Shown here one piece after another: positions 1 through 10,967 of a stretch of 64,000 nucleotides of DNA (positions are counted from its first letter, which is position 1; each line of letters starts with the position of its first letter). The stretch comes from Phycomyces nitens. Taxonomy: Eukaryota; Mucoromycota; Mucoromycetes; Mucorales; Phycomycetaceae. The notes beneath the pieces are model-generated. The model was not told the DNA's origin. It ran no database searches and worked only from the letters and a program-made list of their open reading frames with translations. Made by a program: the position numbers and the translations under genes. The stretch is from NCBI GenBank assembly GCA_022702545.1, contig JAHRBC010000005.1:1364001-1428000 (forward strand). The letters are read 5' to 3'.

Positions 1-124
1 TTGAACATTGTTTCATGTTTCTCTTTTAATTTCTGGTATCATGGATTGAAGCCCTTGGACAAAAAATTGACATAGGCATTGAGGTATATGGTTTGCTAGT
101 ATCTTGTAAGGGAAATAAGAATGC

Positions 125-365
125 TGTGAGAGTGTTATTTATTGAAGAAAGAATATTATGATTGCTTATATACTATTATTCAAATTCCCTTGTAATTAAA
201 GTCCCTGTCGTGTAATGGTTGGTTATTACTGTAGCAGTGTGAAGTGTACGTGTGCCTGGTGTATAACTGTTCCTGAGATGTTAACTTGCCAGGGTCATTA
301 GCAAGTAGTAATCTGAGATCAGCTGTGGATTCTGTATCTCACTCAACTGTAGTGTGTATACCACA
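125..365 (+). repeat. LTR-like interspersed repeat, copy 1
   Basis: About 240 bp that recur at 5894-6133 and 16494-16734 (both reversed) and, truncated, at 47725-47857. Read on this strand the copy starts TGTGAGAGTG, carries a TATA-like TTATATA element about 40 bp in, and ends ATACCACA. The TG...CA ends with a short TGTG/CACA inverted repeat look like a solo LTR. I see no target-site duplication (flanks AATGC and GGCAG), so the LTR reading is an inference. The right end abuts a Tc1-like transposase fragment. Confidence 0.6.
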
Positions 366-960
366 GGCAGCTTAGTCAACAAAGCCTTCAAGAAAAGATA
401 AAGGTCCAAGACCACCAGCCCAGAAACAGCCGCATACCATGACAGAACCTTTTCCATACTTCTCCACTGTATGAATATGCCTTTCTTGGTGTCTTTTGTC
501 AAGTTTACGGATCACAGATGGGTCAGAATCATTACCCTTTACCATGAACCTGGACTCATCTGACCATACCACCCTACTCCAGTTCTCAATGCTAAAGTTG
601 GTTCTAGCTTTATCCCAGCGCAGTCAATTCTTCTTCTGTTTGCTGATCAAGTTAGGCTTTGAAACAGGCTTATAATATCTGAAGCTCTTTGCTCTAAAGT
701 ATCTGCTAACTATATATCTTCAAACAATGACACCTGCGGACACCAAATTTGCTTGGTGGTATGAAAAACTTTCAAATGGATTCCGTCTCACACTCAAGCA
801 AAAACTTGTAACAGCTGTGACGCCATGTTTGTTTGGTCTTCCGGGCATAGACTTTGTATTGGTTTTATCAGTTTCTTTCCAACGTTTGGTGGTGGTGTTA
901 ATTGTCGATCGAGGGATGTTCATTTATAAAATATCAGTTGGGGTATGGTTGGCATTAGAG
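366..960 (-). pseudogene. Tc1/mariner-like transposase fragment (decayed)
   Basis: Two stretches on the minus strand match the Tc1 family. Around 720-920 lies a helix-turn-helix/linker part (IPRSTINTTTKRWKE, then a PGRPNK GRPR-like hook). Around 372-572 lies the start of the DDE catalytic core, with the first catalytic Asp in VVWSDESRF and the family motif GSVMVCGCFW. In-frame stops near 720 and 640 break the frame. The C-terminal third, with the DPN-H-IEN region, is missing because the LTR-like repeat begins at 365. It is a dead copy, related by eye to the fossil at 24560-25640. Confidence 0.8.
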
Positions 961-1126
961 AGTCAAATAATAACCTTTATCCTCAAACTCAAACAACTCG
1001 CGTCTAGGAGATGGGCTTCTGGTTCTTTTATTTCTCGATGACATTAGTTATTAACTTAGTATAAAACGCTCTGGGAAGAATAAAAAAAAATGGACGTTGA
1101 AAAAAGGCTTATTTTTAAGAGTGGCA

Positions 1127-2218
1127 CTAATTTACTGAGTCTGCGCGTAGATGTGCAAATACAACATCTAAATCGGTGATATGTATATTTGTGATATCTC
1201 GATTGGTGATATCTCGATTGGTTATATCTCGATTGGTGGTATTTTGATTGGTGATATTTCGATGGTTGGTATTCCGAACTTCCTGTTGTTGCTTAACAAC
1301 GTTGTATTCGTAGAAAAATCGTAGTGTTAAAACATCTGGTATTCTGACCGCTCTGTTGTAACCGTCCATTCTGGTGTACATCCTGGAAGCTTCGTACTCG
1401 GGTTCGTCTAATATCAGAACAAGTCGAACCCAGTCAAGTTCCTATATAAAAATTATGAGCCATTTGCTTTAAATAGACAACCATTTATAGTTTACCAATC
1501 CAGCTTTACTACAATTACTCGTACTGTCATGACAAAAGTAAACTTTTGTGAATCCACGATTGCTATCGATAACGAGTGTCCCTGGCAGAGAAACCACGCG
1601 CCAACCATTATTGACTATTCTCATGTCTGAATAGAATTCTTCGGGCATAGTATACGAGGTATCAGTTATTTGGGTTGTGGGAGTGATTTCCTATATTTCA
1701 AGCCTATTAGTCTTTTAAAGCTCAAAAATAAAACTGGTCAAATATCACCTGTAATGATGTCCTGAACCTAAGTTTATGGGATCGTCTTAATTTCTCATGG
1801 ACACACATTCGCCATTGGACTTTGTATGTTCCTGGTGGAACAGAATCTATGCTACCAGATATCTAAAGGTGTCAAAAGAGCATTAATGGAACCGCTGTTT
1901 TCATGGCTAATATATATATATATATATATACCATAAGATCGGTCCCTGTACGTAGTTTAATTGTACTGCCATAGACGCTTTTTTTGCTTTTAACGGTTTC
2001 CCAAGAGTGTCGACGACTGGTTTCTATTGAAAAGTCCTTTGCAACTGATCGTATAAGAAGGGCTACAGGTATCCGTTACACAGTAAGCACACCCTAATAT
2101 TATGAATATATAAAACCACAGGCTTCGTACCTCTTTTACAATAAGAGTCTTTCCACGAAAAGCTATGGCCGGCTTCATGCGGGATACTTTTGTCAGAAGT
2201 AAACCGGCTTTCATACAT
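1127..2218 (-). CDS. Uncharacterised five-exon gene, possible F-box/PP2-like protein
   Basis: Joined from exons 2218-2131, 2062-1932, 1862-1749, 1690-1496 and 1441-1127 (843 nt, 280 residues). All introns are 54-69 nt with GT-AG ends, and the frame stays open throughout. Residues about 30-55 (ALLIRSVAKDFSIE, then HSWETV) loosely resemble the end of an F-box. The middle has segments VPPGTYKVQWRM and FYSDMRIVNNGWRVVSLPG, followed by ELDWVRLVLILDE, reminiscent of PP2-type domains that follow F-boxes in plants; this is a weak, remembered likeness. The C-terminus carries Asn/Thr-rich pentapeptides (NRDIT) encoded by a 15-bp minisatellite. The start ATG at 2218 is the first in frame. Only fragments of it appear as continuous open frames, so it is easily missed. 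Function unknown. Confidence 0.6.
1174..1275 (-). repeat. 15-bp coding minisatellite
   Basis: About six tandem copies of a 15-bp unit (plus-strand form GGTGATATCTCGATT) with substitutions at the edges. On the minus strand the unit is in frame with the last exon of the 1127-2218 gene and encodes NRDIT/NRNIT/NQNTT pentapeptides. Copy number could vary between strains without breaking the frame. Confidence 0.85.
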
Positions 2219-4286
2219 GAGCCTCCATACTTTTGGATTTAGACTTAATTGTCTAAATTTATAGCAGGTCTGAATAGGGTTAGATATATGGACAGAACTA
2301 GCGTAGGATTACCATTCCAAAGTTTAGCATATCATGCTCGCTGAATGTGGAGATAATTATGGACAAGATCTCAAAGGGAAGATCAAGTAAACGGGGAGGT
2401 CTGGAAGTAAATAATAACATGGTAAAAGAGAAGAGAGAAAGGTCTTAGTAGGCTAAATGCTGGCATAAATAAGTACAGGTTGTAATTGCTTAGAACTTTA
2501 AAGCGTTTCAGAAAAAAGGCAATAGTCTGCCAGGCTTTGAAATCTTATGAGTAGTACAAGACAAGTGTAACACTCTTTCTTTTGGATCATATGAAATATT
2601 GATTTATTTGTCAAAGTCTAGGCTTACTTTCTATACCATAAATATATAAATTATTGAAAAGAGCTTTATGTTTACAAGAAGGGATTGTAAAGAAAGCGAA
2701 ATAACTTGTAAAAAAGGTGTAATACATGGGTTATTAGTGGCTTATTTACTGCAAAGAGACAAACAAAATAAAAAAAACAAGATCATCTGATCAAGTGAAG
2801 CAGGGGTAAAAGCAAAAAAAAGAGTGGTTAGTGTGTTATAATTTATGAGAATTGGCATTGCTTCCAAGACAAGAGTTTAGTACAAATCGCATTTCAAATA
2901 CAAGGTCAAAATGAATGGAGAATAAAGAGTGTCAAGAGTAGTAGCCAAAACAGAGTTATAGCCAAAAACATGAATACATATAAAACGATAACCTGCAGAT
3001 ATTCACTCGTCAGTCCACGGCCAAGAGAAAATGAAGGGTTGTAGAACTATATTAGCGTATTCGGATTAGACTGTAGTCAATGCATTGACGTGTTTGTTGC
3101 TTTGGATAATTCAAGAAATAGGTATTTTATAAATCAACCAAAAGAGTCCAAATATACTCAACTCAATGTGCTTCCTCTTGACAGCTTCTAATTAAATGGA
3201 TATAAACTAAAATACGTTTTTAATACAAAAAATTTGCGTGGATTGTACGTATAGACCCTTCTTTATTTACAGACGGTTATATATTTTCTAGTCAATTACA
3301 CAATCTTTCATCTTTATTATCGTTTCTCTTGGAAGCACCCCCTTGAGACCAAACATTAACATACAATTTTAGCAATATGGAAGAGTGTATTCGTTAAGTA
3401 ATGCTATGATGGGCCATTACTATACTCAACAGTAGCCGTGCAAATTGGAAACTGCACGGATAAAACTCATCAATTAAGTGAAATTCACATTTTGCAAACA
3501 CTGATAAATACTTAAAGTGACCAAAGTAAAGTGGTTATAGGAACTACTTCCATACTAGACAGGCAGATACTTTATATTAGCACATCAACAGCTATTTATT
3601 TTACAAGCATTTTATAAAGACCCAACTATTTATAATAGGACATACTATCTTATTACAGCTGGTAATTTCATAACATCTCTTCATATCCAGTATTTACCCA
3701 AAAGTCATGCTTTTATTCCAATATACTTGTGGATTTTATGGACCAGGAAACTTTTAAAGGATAAATGGCTTATGATATAAAAAAACTGAAAAGAAATACA
3801 AATTATACCATGTCTTCAGGTGCCATTTGCTGATTCATGGCAAGTCAACATCCTAGAAACAATTGAAGACTAGACATGTTTATATTCTACATAATTACAT
3901 TGATAAATCACTACTCAATAATAGAAATTCCATTACAAGAGTAGAATAATAAGCATATAAATCATCAATATTATTTATTTCATGGCTCATACTCTCACAG
4001 TATTTATTTATTTCTAATATACAAGCCATCAAATACATTGGCATCAAATAGAGTCATTGTGCCACTAAAACACTCATCATAAATACATCATCTCTTCCTT
4101 CATCCTTTGCATTCGATGGCAATTGCTCATTCCAATATAGACCATATTGTCATTTCTAATCTCATTTCAATAAACAATCTGAAATCGCACTTTCCATAGT
4201 CCAATACAAAAATACCTCCATTTCTTCTATTGGCCTGTAACTATATGTATGTATTGGCTCCTTCTTGTCCAGCAACCTTTTGCTCA
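2219..4286. other. Intergenic DNA, no gene seen
   Basis: About 2 kb of A/T-rich sequence with no frame, splice pattern or repeat that I can support as a gene. The part next to 2219 should hold the promoter of the minus-strand five-exon gene. Confidence 0.5.
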
Positions 4287-4350
4287 TCAACAAGTGCACG
4301 GACCACTCTAAAGTAACGCAAAAAATCAAAAATCGACATTCTTGTACTCT
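4287..4350 (-). repeat. Dispersed repeat, partner of 24181-24243
   Basis: The reverse complement of this segment matches 24181-24243 over about 55 bp with few differences, around the core TTTGCGTTACTTTAGAGTGG followed by TCCGTGCA. It is probably the end of a DNA transposon (inference), as the partner lies just upstream of a mariner/Tc1 fossil. Confidence 0.6.
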
Positions 4351-4943
4351 GCCTTTAAAGTTGGTTGATCAATCTAAATCAACTCTCTTTCATTTCTTTG
4401 TTACCTTGATCTTCTTTACACTCTTTCTAACAAAATACCAATATTCTCGCCTACTACCGACTATTCCCATCAGTATAAAATCTGACCAATAGAAATGTCC
4501 ATATACACCATTCCCACCAGCAACATGGACGAAAGCAGTAAAGAAAGTGATAGGCCCCATATTCCTTCCCACAGCTTTGTTACACACACCAGAATAATGG
4601 TACTTTCTTATAAATACATCCATTTTGATTGCCTTTCTCCTTTTCTTTCTCTTTCTCGCACTCTACGGTTTGTACCCAACAAGTACCATACTCCCTCAAG
4701 GTGTACACGACCAGTATTCCATCTATTCCATCTCACGTTGCCTTTTGACCCATCTCTGACATCCACGCGTCCTTTTTCATTTGTGAGTGTGTTTGACACG
4801 TATCCGTCTACTGATATCCATTCACCATGTCAAACTAGTCTACAGTCATCAATCAAACCGTTTTGACACCATTGCCTGCCGCCCATACCAGTATCCGCTA
4901 CCGGTCACCGTTCAATGCAACTCTTGGCTCTCCAGGTTTGAGT

Positions 4944-5157
4944 CCCCAGTTTTGACACCCCAGTTTTGACACCCCAGTTTTGGCTCTTCAGTTTTTACTT
5001 CCCAGTTTCGGTCTTCAGTTTTGGTTCTTCAGTTTTGGTTCTTCAGTTTTTGCTTTCCAGTTTTGACTCCCCAGTTTTGGCTTCCCCAGTTTTGGCTTCC
5101 CAGTTTTGGCTTCCCAGTTTTGCTTTCTAGTCTTTACTTTCTAGTTTTTGCTTTCTG
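4944..5157. repeat. Degenerate 15-bp minisatellite
   Basis: About 14 imperfect tandem copies of a unit close to CCCAGTTTTGGCTTC. One frame is open on each strand; the minus frame reads as hydrophilic pentapeptides of the GSQNW type. No initiation signal or conserved domain supports translation. Confidence 0.8.
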
Positions 5158-5177
5158 TATTAATAACCGTTTTGTAG

Positions 5178-5471
5178 ATACTCCAGAGCCGACGGTCATG
5201 GATTAGGTAAGTGCTAGTGTCATTATGAATGTTTTCCCTTTGCGCTCTCATCTTGGTCTTCTTCTTTTTCAGAAAAGGCTTACAGAACAGTGATTCCAAG
5301 TTCTATCAAGTATATCCAGGTCCAGGTCCAGAGACAAGGAATTCCGATTATACCAGACTTGGCGGCTCAACTCTCAACTTCATTTTCGATACCCCAGACG
5401 ATACCCAGGAAATGGTCGACTGGAACAAGCTTTTTGAGGGTGGAAATGGTTTATACTCTAGTCATCAATAG
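5178..5471 (+). other. Possible two-exon transcript of unknown coding value
   Basis: A strong donor (TTAG|GTAAGTG, intron from 5207) and a strong pyrimidine-tract acceptor (TTTTTCAG|AAAAGG, exon from 5273) flank a 66-nt intron just after the minisatellite. The downstream exon stays open to 5471 (KGLQNSDSKFYQVYPGPG at its start, DDTQEMVDWNKLFEGG near its end). The first exon is short and lacks a convincing ATG. It could be a non-coding RNA, a decayed gene or the tail of one using part of the minisatellite. No family recognised. Confidence 0.25.
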
Positions 5472-5893
5472 TTCATGATCCCCCCAATGTAAAATTTTTA
5501 CCATAAAACATTAACTGCAAATAAATGATTAAATGTGAATAATTATAAATTAATGTAAACTATTAAACAAATAGTATGTTGATAATAAATACTTTTTTTG
5601 TAAATATAATAAATTGTTATTTCTTGTAATAAGAGCTAAAATAAAATAAAAACTGTATCTGCTTTGAATGCTTATACCTCAATTATAGTACGTGAGTTAA
5701 ATACTATTTTACATAATATTTACAAACATTTTTTTTTCTTGGATAGATATTTCTATCTTATCAGAGTCGAACAGTCTGCTGGTTTTAATGCTATAGGATA
5801 AATACAAAAGCAAATACGCACCGCGAGAGTATTAGTTCTTCAGATAATAACACTATATTGGTTAGTCTAATCTTTACGTAGGTGAGTTGAGTG

Positions 5894-6133
5894 TGTGGTA
5901 TACACACCACAGTTGAGTGAAATACAAACTTCACGGCCGATCTCTGACTAGTACTTACTAATGACCCTGGTAGGTTAAAATTACAGGAAAAACTACATAC
6001 CAGGCACACACACATGTCCCACTACTACAGTTATAATCGACTATTACACAATGGATAATAGAGTATAAGTAAACTAGAGTAATAACTATATAGGCCGCCA
6101 TAATACTCTTTCTTTAATAATTTAACAAAACTC
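5894..6133 (-). repeat. LTR-like interspersed repeat, copy 2
   Basis: Same family as 125-365, in the opposite orientation (begins TGTGGTAT, ends near AACAAAACTC). The first 25 bp sit in a local palindrome (GTTGAGTGTGTGGTATAC then ACACCACAGTTGAG), suggesting a small inverted duplication at the left edge. Confidence 0.6.
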
Positions 6134-6161
6134 TATATTTTTTGTTATGTTTCAATTTTAT

Positions 6162-6363
6162 GGTGCTCTCCACCACATCCTGGCCGGTTTACGAAAAAGG
6201 AAGGCATGAGCCGATTTACGAATTTAGGAATTTAATTGTTTATTATGGTAGCTAGAATACTAAATGTAGTAGGCCTTTTCCAGAATGAGAATCTTAAAAA
6301 CCACTGTAAATCGGCTCATGTCTTCCTTTTTCGTAAACCGGCCAGGATGTGGTGGAGAGCACC
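6162..6363. repeat. Long inverted repeat (foldback/MITE-like)
   Basis: The arm at 6162-6220 is the reverse complement of 6305-6363 apart from one or two mismatches; about 59 bp per arm and an 84-bp A/T-rich spacer. Outer ends are GGTGCTCTCC and GGAGAGCACC. No open reading frame of note lies inside. It fits a MITE or foldback transposon, and would form a stable hairpin RNA if transcribed. Confidence 0.9.
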
Positions 6364-7141
6364 AATAGTGAAGAAGACCTTCAATAAAAACTTCTTTGAA
6401 AGTAGTAAATTGAACGCTAATAGAGAACTATTTATTAGATAAATAATAGTATTCTCTCACTTTACAAAAAAAGTTCATTTAATTTGGACTCAAGAGTCCT
6501 TCCGATGTTTTTTTCTTTATTTAATTTAAAAACATACGCATTTTGCTTTATTCTGCTATAATAATAAAAAGTCCTTTATACAATACTTGTTCCAGCCTAA
6601 AACGCAGTTAGTTATTGACCAAGAGAATCGTCCTTTTCTTTTTCAGACGTGAATTCAAGAGATATATTCTCACATAAATACATCATTAGCTCATCCTTGC
6701 TCATTTCTTGATAAAATTTATTGAATGTGCCACTTAATGTTAATCATACAGTGCTATATTAAGTTATCAGAACTTGTAACCTCTTGGAATCTATTAGCCA
6801 GAAAAATAGACAAATAATTTATATTTTTATAGTTTACTATTAATTAATATTGCTTTTTTAGTAGTTTAATATATTGTTACAAGGCCACCATTGGTAATTA
6901 AGACCCTTTTTACCTTTACATCATCATAAATCAAATGGAACACAGGTGTATTTCATTTACATGAAGAAATTCAACGGAGATTACACTTGATAATTAATTT
7001 CACATGAGTCGTGGCGAACTTGCTTGACCAAAATAGATGTATTATATACATCTTTATCAATCTGGAACCTGTCTTGATATACAAGTATTTTATTGCTGTG
7101 AAAAGTGAAATACAGGTAGAATTTTGAAAGGTGTTTGTATT
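6364..7141. other. Intergenic DNA downstream of CSN5
   Basis: A/T-rich; holds the 3' untranslated and terminator region of the minus-strand CSN5 gene. Nothing else recognised. Confidence 0.5.
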
Positions 7142-8606
7142 CTATTTAGGCCTACATCCACATCCCCTTGTTTGACTGGTTTGATTAAACACCACGTCCT
7201 TAAGGACTTGAGAAAGCAAACCGTGAACAGCCTCGACTGAGATCTTTGTACTAAAGTATGGATAATATTAATTACATGGTTCAAGCTTATATAGCCATTT
7301 TTGTCTTGCCTATCCTTGGTGACTTTGCCAAGTTGACTCTCTTCATTCTTCTTTCTGTCTCCATGATATCCTCCCATACGTCCAATCATGCTACTGTTGG
7401 TTTTTTTAAGTTTCTCGGCCAGATCAGTCATTTGTCTAGTGGAATACTCTCGATTCTAAAGAAAATGTTTAGATGGTTAATAAACCAAGAAAATCAACTA
7501 AAGAAAATCTTACTGTCAAAAGAGGAGACTGAGACAATGTGTTGACCCAATATTTATTCCATAGAACTTCTAGCAAGTGGCTATCCAAGGAAGACTTGAA
7601 ATGTGTGATTTCCAAAGGATAGTATCTAAATGTTTTATAGAATTATTAGTCACTTTTACAGCACAAAGTAGGTCTTTACATACGATTTGGCATGGACACC
7701 GAAATCCTCAATCTTATCCAAAGGAATTGTCTGATATTCTGAGGGATCATCATTCTTGGGTTTGTAGCCCTTGAAACATAAAAGACAGTTTATACTCTGT
7801 TCCCCATTCTACCCTCTTACTTACCTTTGGGTATGTTCTAAAGGCACCAATATCCACCTTTCCAGCAGACATGGTACGGTTGGGATCAATCTAATATGAT
7901 TATTAGATATTTAAAAAAGACAGACTGCTAGACACTATAGAAAGACTCTTACCACAACAGCAACCCAGGGCTCCTGGTACTGTTGGTTGAGCATCTGAGT
8001 GCTGACATCGATTCCAGACAACCAACAACCATAGCCAGGATGAGAATGATACCAACCAATCGCATTCTCCAGACGACCGGCTTCCTTGGCTCTTTCCATG
8101 TATGTAACCATATACTCATAGGCTTCACTCTGGGCATTGACTCTGGTTTCTGTACCTTCGACAGGAAGTGCAAATGCGTCCATAATATACATTGTGTTTC
8201 CTTGGACCTTGCCTTGCATTAAACCCATGATTTCAATGTTGCCTCCAGAACGAGCATGCATCACCTAGTAACAGTAGGATGGTCATGAGCTCTTGATTTA
8301 TTTTGATGCCCAAAAGAAGAAGAAGAAGAAAAACATTTACCATCTTGATGAGTGCAATTGCAGATATCTTTACATGTTTGTAGTGGTTTGGACTAGGTAG
8401 ATTGGATTTTAATATGTGTAAAGATCATCATAATCTGTACTGTAAAAAAAAAGGTCTTTAAAAAAATACTTTGTCTTCCAGGGCTGCTGCGCGACATTCT
8501 CCTTGTCGAGCTTTGCATCATAATAGTAAATCTGGTCTTTGGTAGGATCTACTGTTTGGATGTTGTTTTCCAACTCCCAATTCTTACGTGCATTCTCGGC
8601 ATCCAT
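7142..8606 (-). CDS. CSN5: COP9 signalosome subunit 5 (deneddylase)
   Basis: Eight exons: 8606-8470, 8392-8341, 8264-7953, 7890-7825, 7769-7684, 7625-7514, 7455-7310 and 7250-7142; 1020 nt, 339 residues, the usual CSN5 length. CSN5 is the metalloprotease of the COP9 signalosome and removes NEDD8/Rub1 from cullins. The MPN+ domain carries the JAMM zinc motif [14 protein letters not shown], with the catalytic Glu in the MGLM region upstream ([11 protein letters not shown]). The N-terminus ([10 protein letters not shown]) and the C-terminal helix ([19 protein letters not shown]) also match the family. The last intron (7251-7309) has a GC donor (AG|GCAAGA); using it restores the family sequence [13 protein letters not shown]. 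Start chosen at 8606, where family similarity begins. Divergent with the gene at 9289. Confidence 0.95.
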
Positions 8607-9288
8607 GACGAATGCTTTGACGCGGTGTGGACAGAGGCGGGGAGGGAGATAGGTCGATGTGTCTCGACAAGCATAAAATAGCAGTCGCACAAGTCAAGCG
8701 AAACACGTCAGACAGACACAAACCAAGGACAAGGAGTAGAAACAAAGGCGGGAGAGAACCAGAGACTTGTGGGTATCTATCATTCAAGCTGGCTCTTTTC
8801 CCTTTGAGAGTATACTGTTATAGAACTGGGGTTTGGTGGAATTATCGTATTTGGAAAGCCAAAATCGATAATTAAAAGAGGGCTTGATATGATGGGATAA
8901 AGTATTGTATACTGAAATTCACTTGGTCCGTGATATCGTCTGCTTTGCTTGTGCAGTACCCTTTTTCTCTCTCTCTCTCTCTCTCTCCTTTCTTTTGGAG
9001 CAATAATTTACTTTTTATTCAGACACGATATTGGAACCTGATATTTTGTGCGTTTTCTTTTTTTTAATGGTACAAAATGAGCCTGAAAATAGGGACCCAG
9101 TATATTTTATTACTTGGTGGTCTCTGGTTTGCCCTGGCATGAGACAAATAAGCATCACATTTTGGCACGAGGATTTTGATTGAGGCAGCCCAGTGTTTGA
9201 TTTTAATACTCCGAAACCAAAGATAGTCAAATAGCCGTCTCATGCATGGTTATAAGCATGTGACCGACGCTTCTCTTTCCCCTCTTTG
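8607..9288. promoter_or_regulatory. Divergent promoter region, CSN5 / Pex24-32-like gene
   Basis: About 680 bp between two start codons facing away from each other. It contains a (CT)n tract at about 8968-8990 and A/T-rich stretches. Both promoters must lie here; I can place no specific factor site. Confidence 0.5.
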
Positions 9289-10807
9289 ATGTCTTCAACA
9301 TCTGACAAAGACCCTCATGACGAGGGTTTTCCAAACTTCTCCTCTCCTTACAGCGTTGATACCATTGACCAGATACCCACGCCCCTCCTTAGTGCTCTTG
9401 TCTCTCTCAGCCCACTATTCAGCATAGCCGCCACACTCGTAAGGATTATTACATGGCAGACCTCCCATTCTCTCTCTGTCCTGGCTATCCTTGGCTGGAT
9501 TGTTGCCTGTATCTGGACCCGGACTGTTCTCCAGTGCCTGCCCGTACTGCTCTTGGTTAAGTTAGCAAGCGATTGGTTCAAGATACGAACTCGCCAGGCA
9601 CGACGTCTAACCCTTGATCGAAAGAAGAAGAACAGACTGCTCAAAAGAGTCAAGCCCAAGAAATCCCAATCGTCCGAAGAAGAAAGTTCCCCTGAGCAGC
9701 CCCAAGAGGAAGATGAGGAGGTCTTGAAACGAAAGGAGCTGGATGACGGAATATCGCTGGACGATACACTAAAGGATATCATCACCATCCAGAACTGGGT
9801 GATCGAGACCCAAAGATCCTCCCAAGATATCATGACTTACCTTGATGGCACCCAGTCTGAATGCATCGTAACAGTCCTTAGTGTCCTTCTATATGCCTGG
9901 CCATTGTGGGCCTTCTTTCTCTGGTGGTTGGGCGTATCTGCCTTTGTTGGTTTGATTGGTGCTCTCTTGATCGGGTATCCCTCGCCCATGTTTCAAGTGG
10001 CTATTCAGAGCCTCAAGGACAACAGAATGCTGTGCCATGCTGCTGCGTCTCTGTATGCCTATTCAGTGGCACTGATTGTGTCCTGCCGCCTCTTGAGACC
10101 TGTCTTTAAGCCAAACAAGGGAATACTGACCCGCTTATCGGACTGGTTTAAGCAGCTGATTGGAAGAGCCAATAGCGAGAAACAAAGGGCATTGGGCCAA
10201 ATGGCTCCTGTTGATGCTGAAATTGTCGAGAAGCCTTCTTCCAAGAGTGAAATGGTGTTCCAGTTTGAAGTGTTTGAGAACCAGGTACGTGGAGAGGTGG
10301 TTCATGTATCTTTATAGGCAATAACCTTTGTGATTGGACACAATAGAGATGGTGGCTTGGTATGGGTTGGACTACGAACATGATGCCTAGTGAGCGCACA
10401 GCCTGGTAAATATGAATCTAGAGCAGTGAAAGATGAGTTGGATGACTTGGTGTCTAACATTACTTGTGCTTAGGACTGACAACCAGTTGATGCCTATATT
10501 GTCCAAGGAGAAGTTTGATCTTCCAGAACCAACCGAAGCCAACCCTACGATGCGTGTGATGACCAGCAAATCCTGGAGCTGGGCAGACTCGGAATGGTGG
10601 GTGGATATGACCGGGGAGCTGGACGGAAAGATTGACCGGAATGGGTGGGCATACGGCAACAATGCCTGGCACCTCTTTACCTCTTCTCCTGGCCTGGGCA
10701 CTTATACCCGCCGTCGTCGCTGGTGCCGCCGAGCACGTCTGATCGAACGTCACACTTCTCCCTTGCAACGAAAGATCTATGCGAGCGGGGAATGGATAAA
10801 TGAATGA
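9289..10807 (+). CDS. Peroxisomal membrane protein, Pex24/Pex28-32 family (dysferlin domain)
   Basis: Exons 9289-10284, 10347-10405 and 10474-10807; 462 residues. The N-terminal half has hydrophobic segments around residues 40-90 and 195-240, separated by a basic and acidic low-complexity stretch (KKKNRLLKRVKPKK, EEDEEVLKRKE). The C-terminal third is a dysferlin-type domain: FQFEVFENQRWWLGMGWTT, then WSWADSEWWVDMTG and WAYGNNAWHLF, ending with a basic RRRRWCRRARL. This arrangement is that of yeast Pex28-32/Yarrowia Pex24, integral peroxisomal membrane proteins that control peroxisome size, number and contact with the ER. ATG at 9289 is the first ATG in the frame. Which paralogue it represents cannot be told by eye. 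Confidence 0.85.
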
Positions 10808-10888
10808 TCTACTCATTACGTCTTGTCAATGCACTTGTCCCCAAAAGGACTATATATCTTATGTTGCTTCATCATACTATTTGGCTAG

Positions 10889-10896
10889 TATAAATA
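10889..10896 (+). promoter_or_regulatory. TATA-box candidate
   Basis: TATAAATA lies 72 bp upstream of the ATG of the DUF4112 gene, in the short 160-bp gap after the peroxisomal gene. Position and sequence fit a core promoter; unproven. Confidence 0.4.
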
Positions 10897-10967
10897 TACA
10901 AACTTCTTGTAATAAACCTCTCTTTTTCCTTTATTGCTCAAAACAATCTTGCAAGCCATAATTCACC

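Noticed and set aside
4495..4866. 123-codon open frame on the plus strand
   Set aside because: Ser/Pro/His-rich from C/T-rich DNA, no recognisable family or neighbours; not supported as a gene.
7090..7431. First read as a Tc1-like helix-turn-helix protein on the minus strand
   Set aside because: After splicing out the GC-AG intron the sequence continues as the conserved C-terminus of CSN5.
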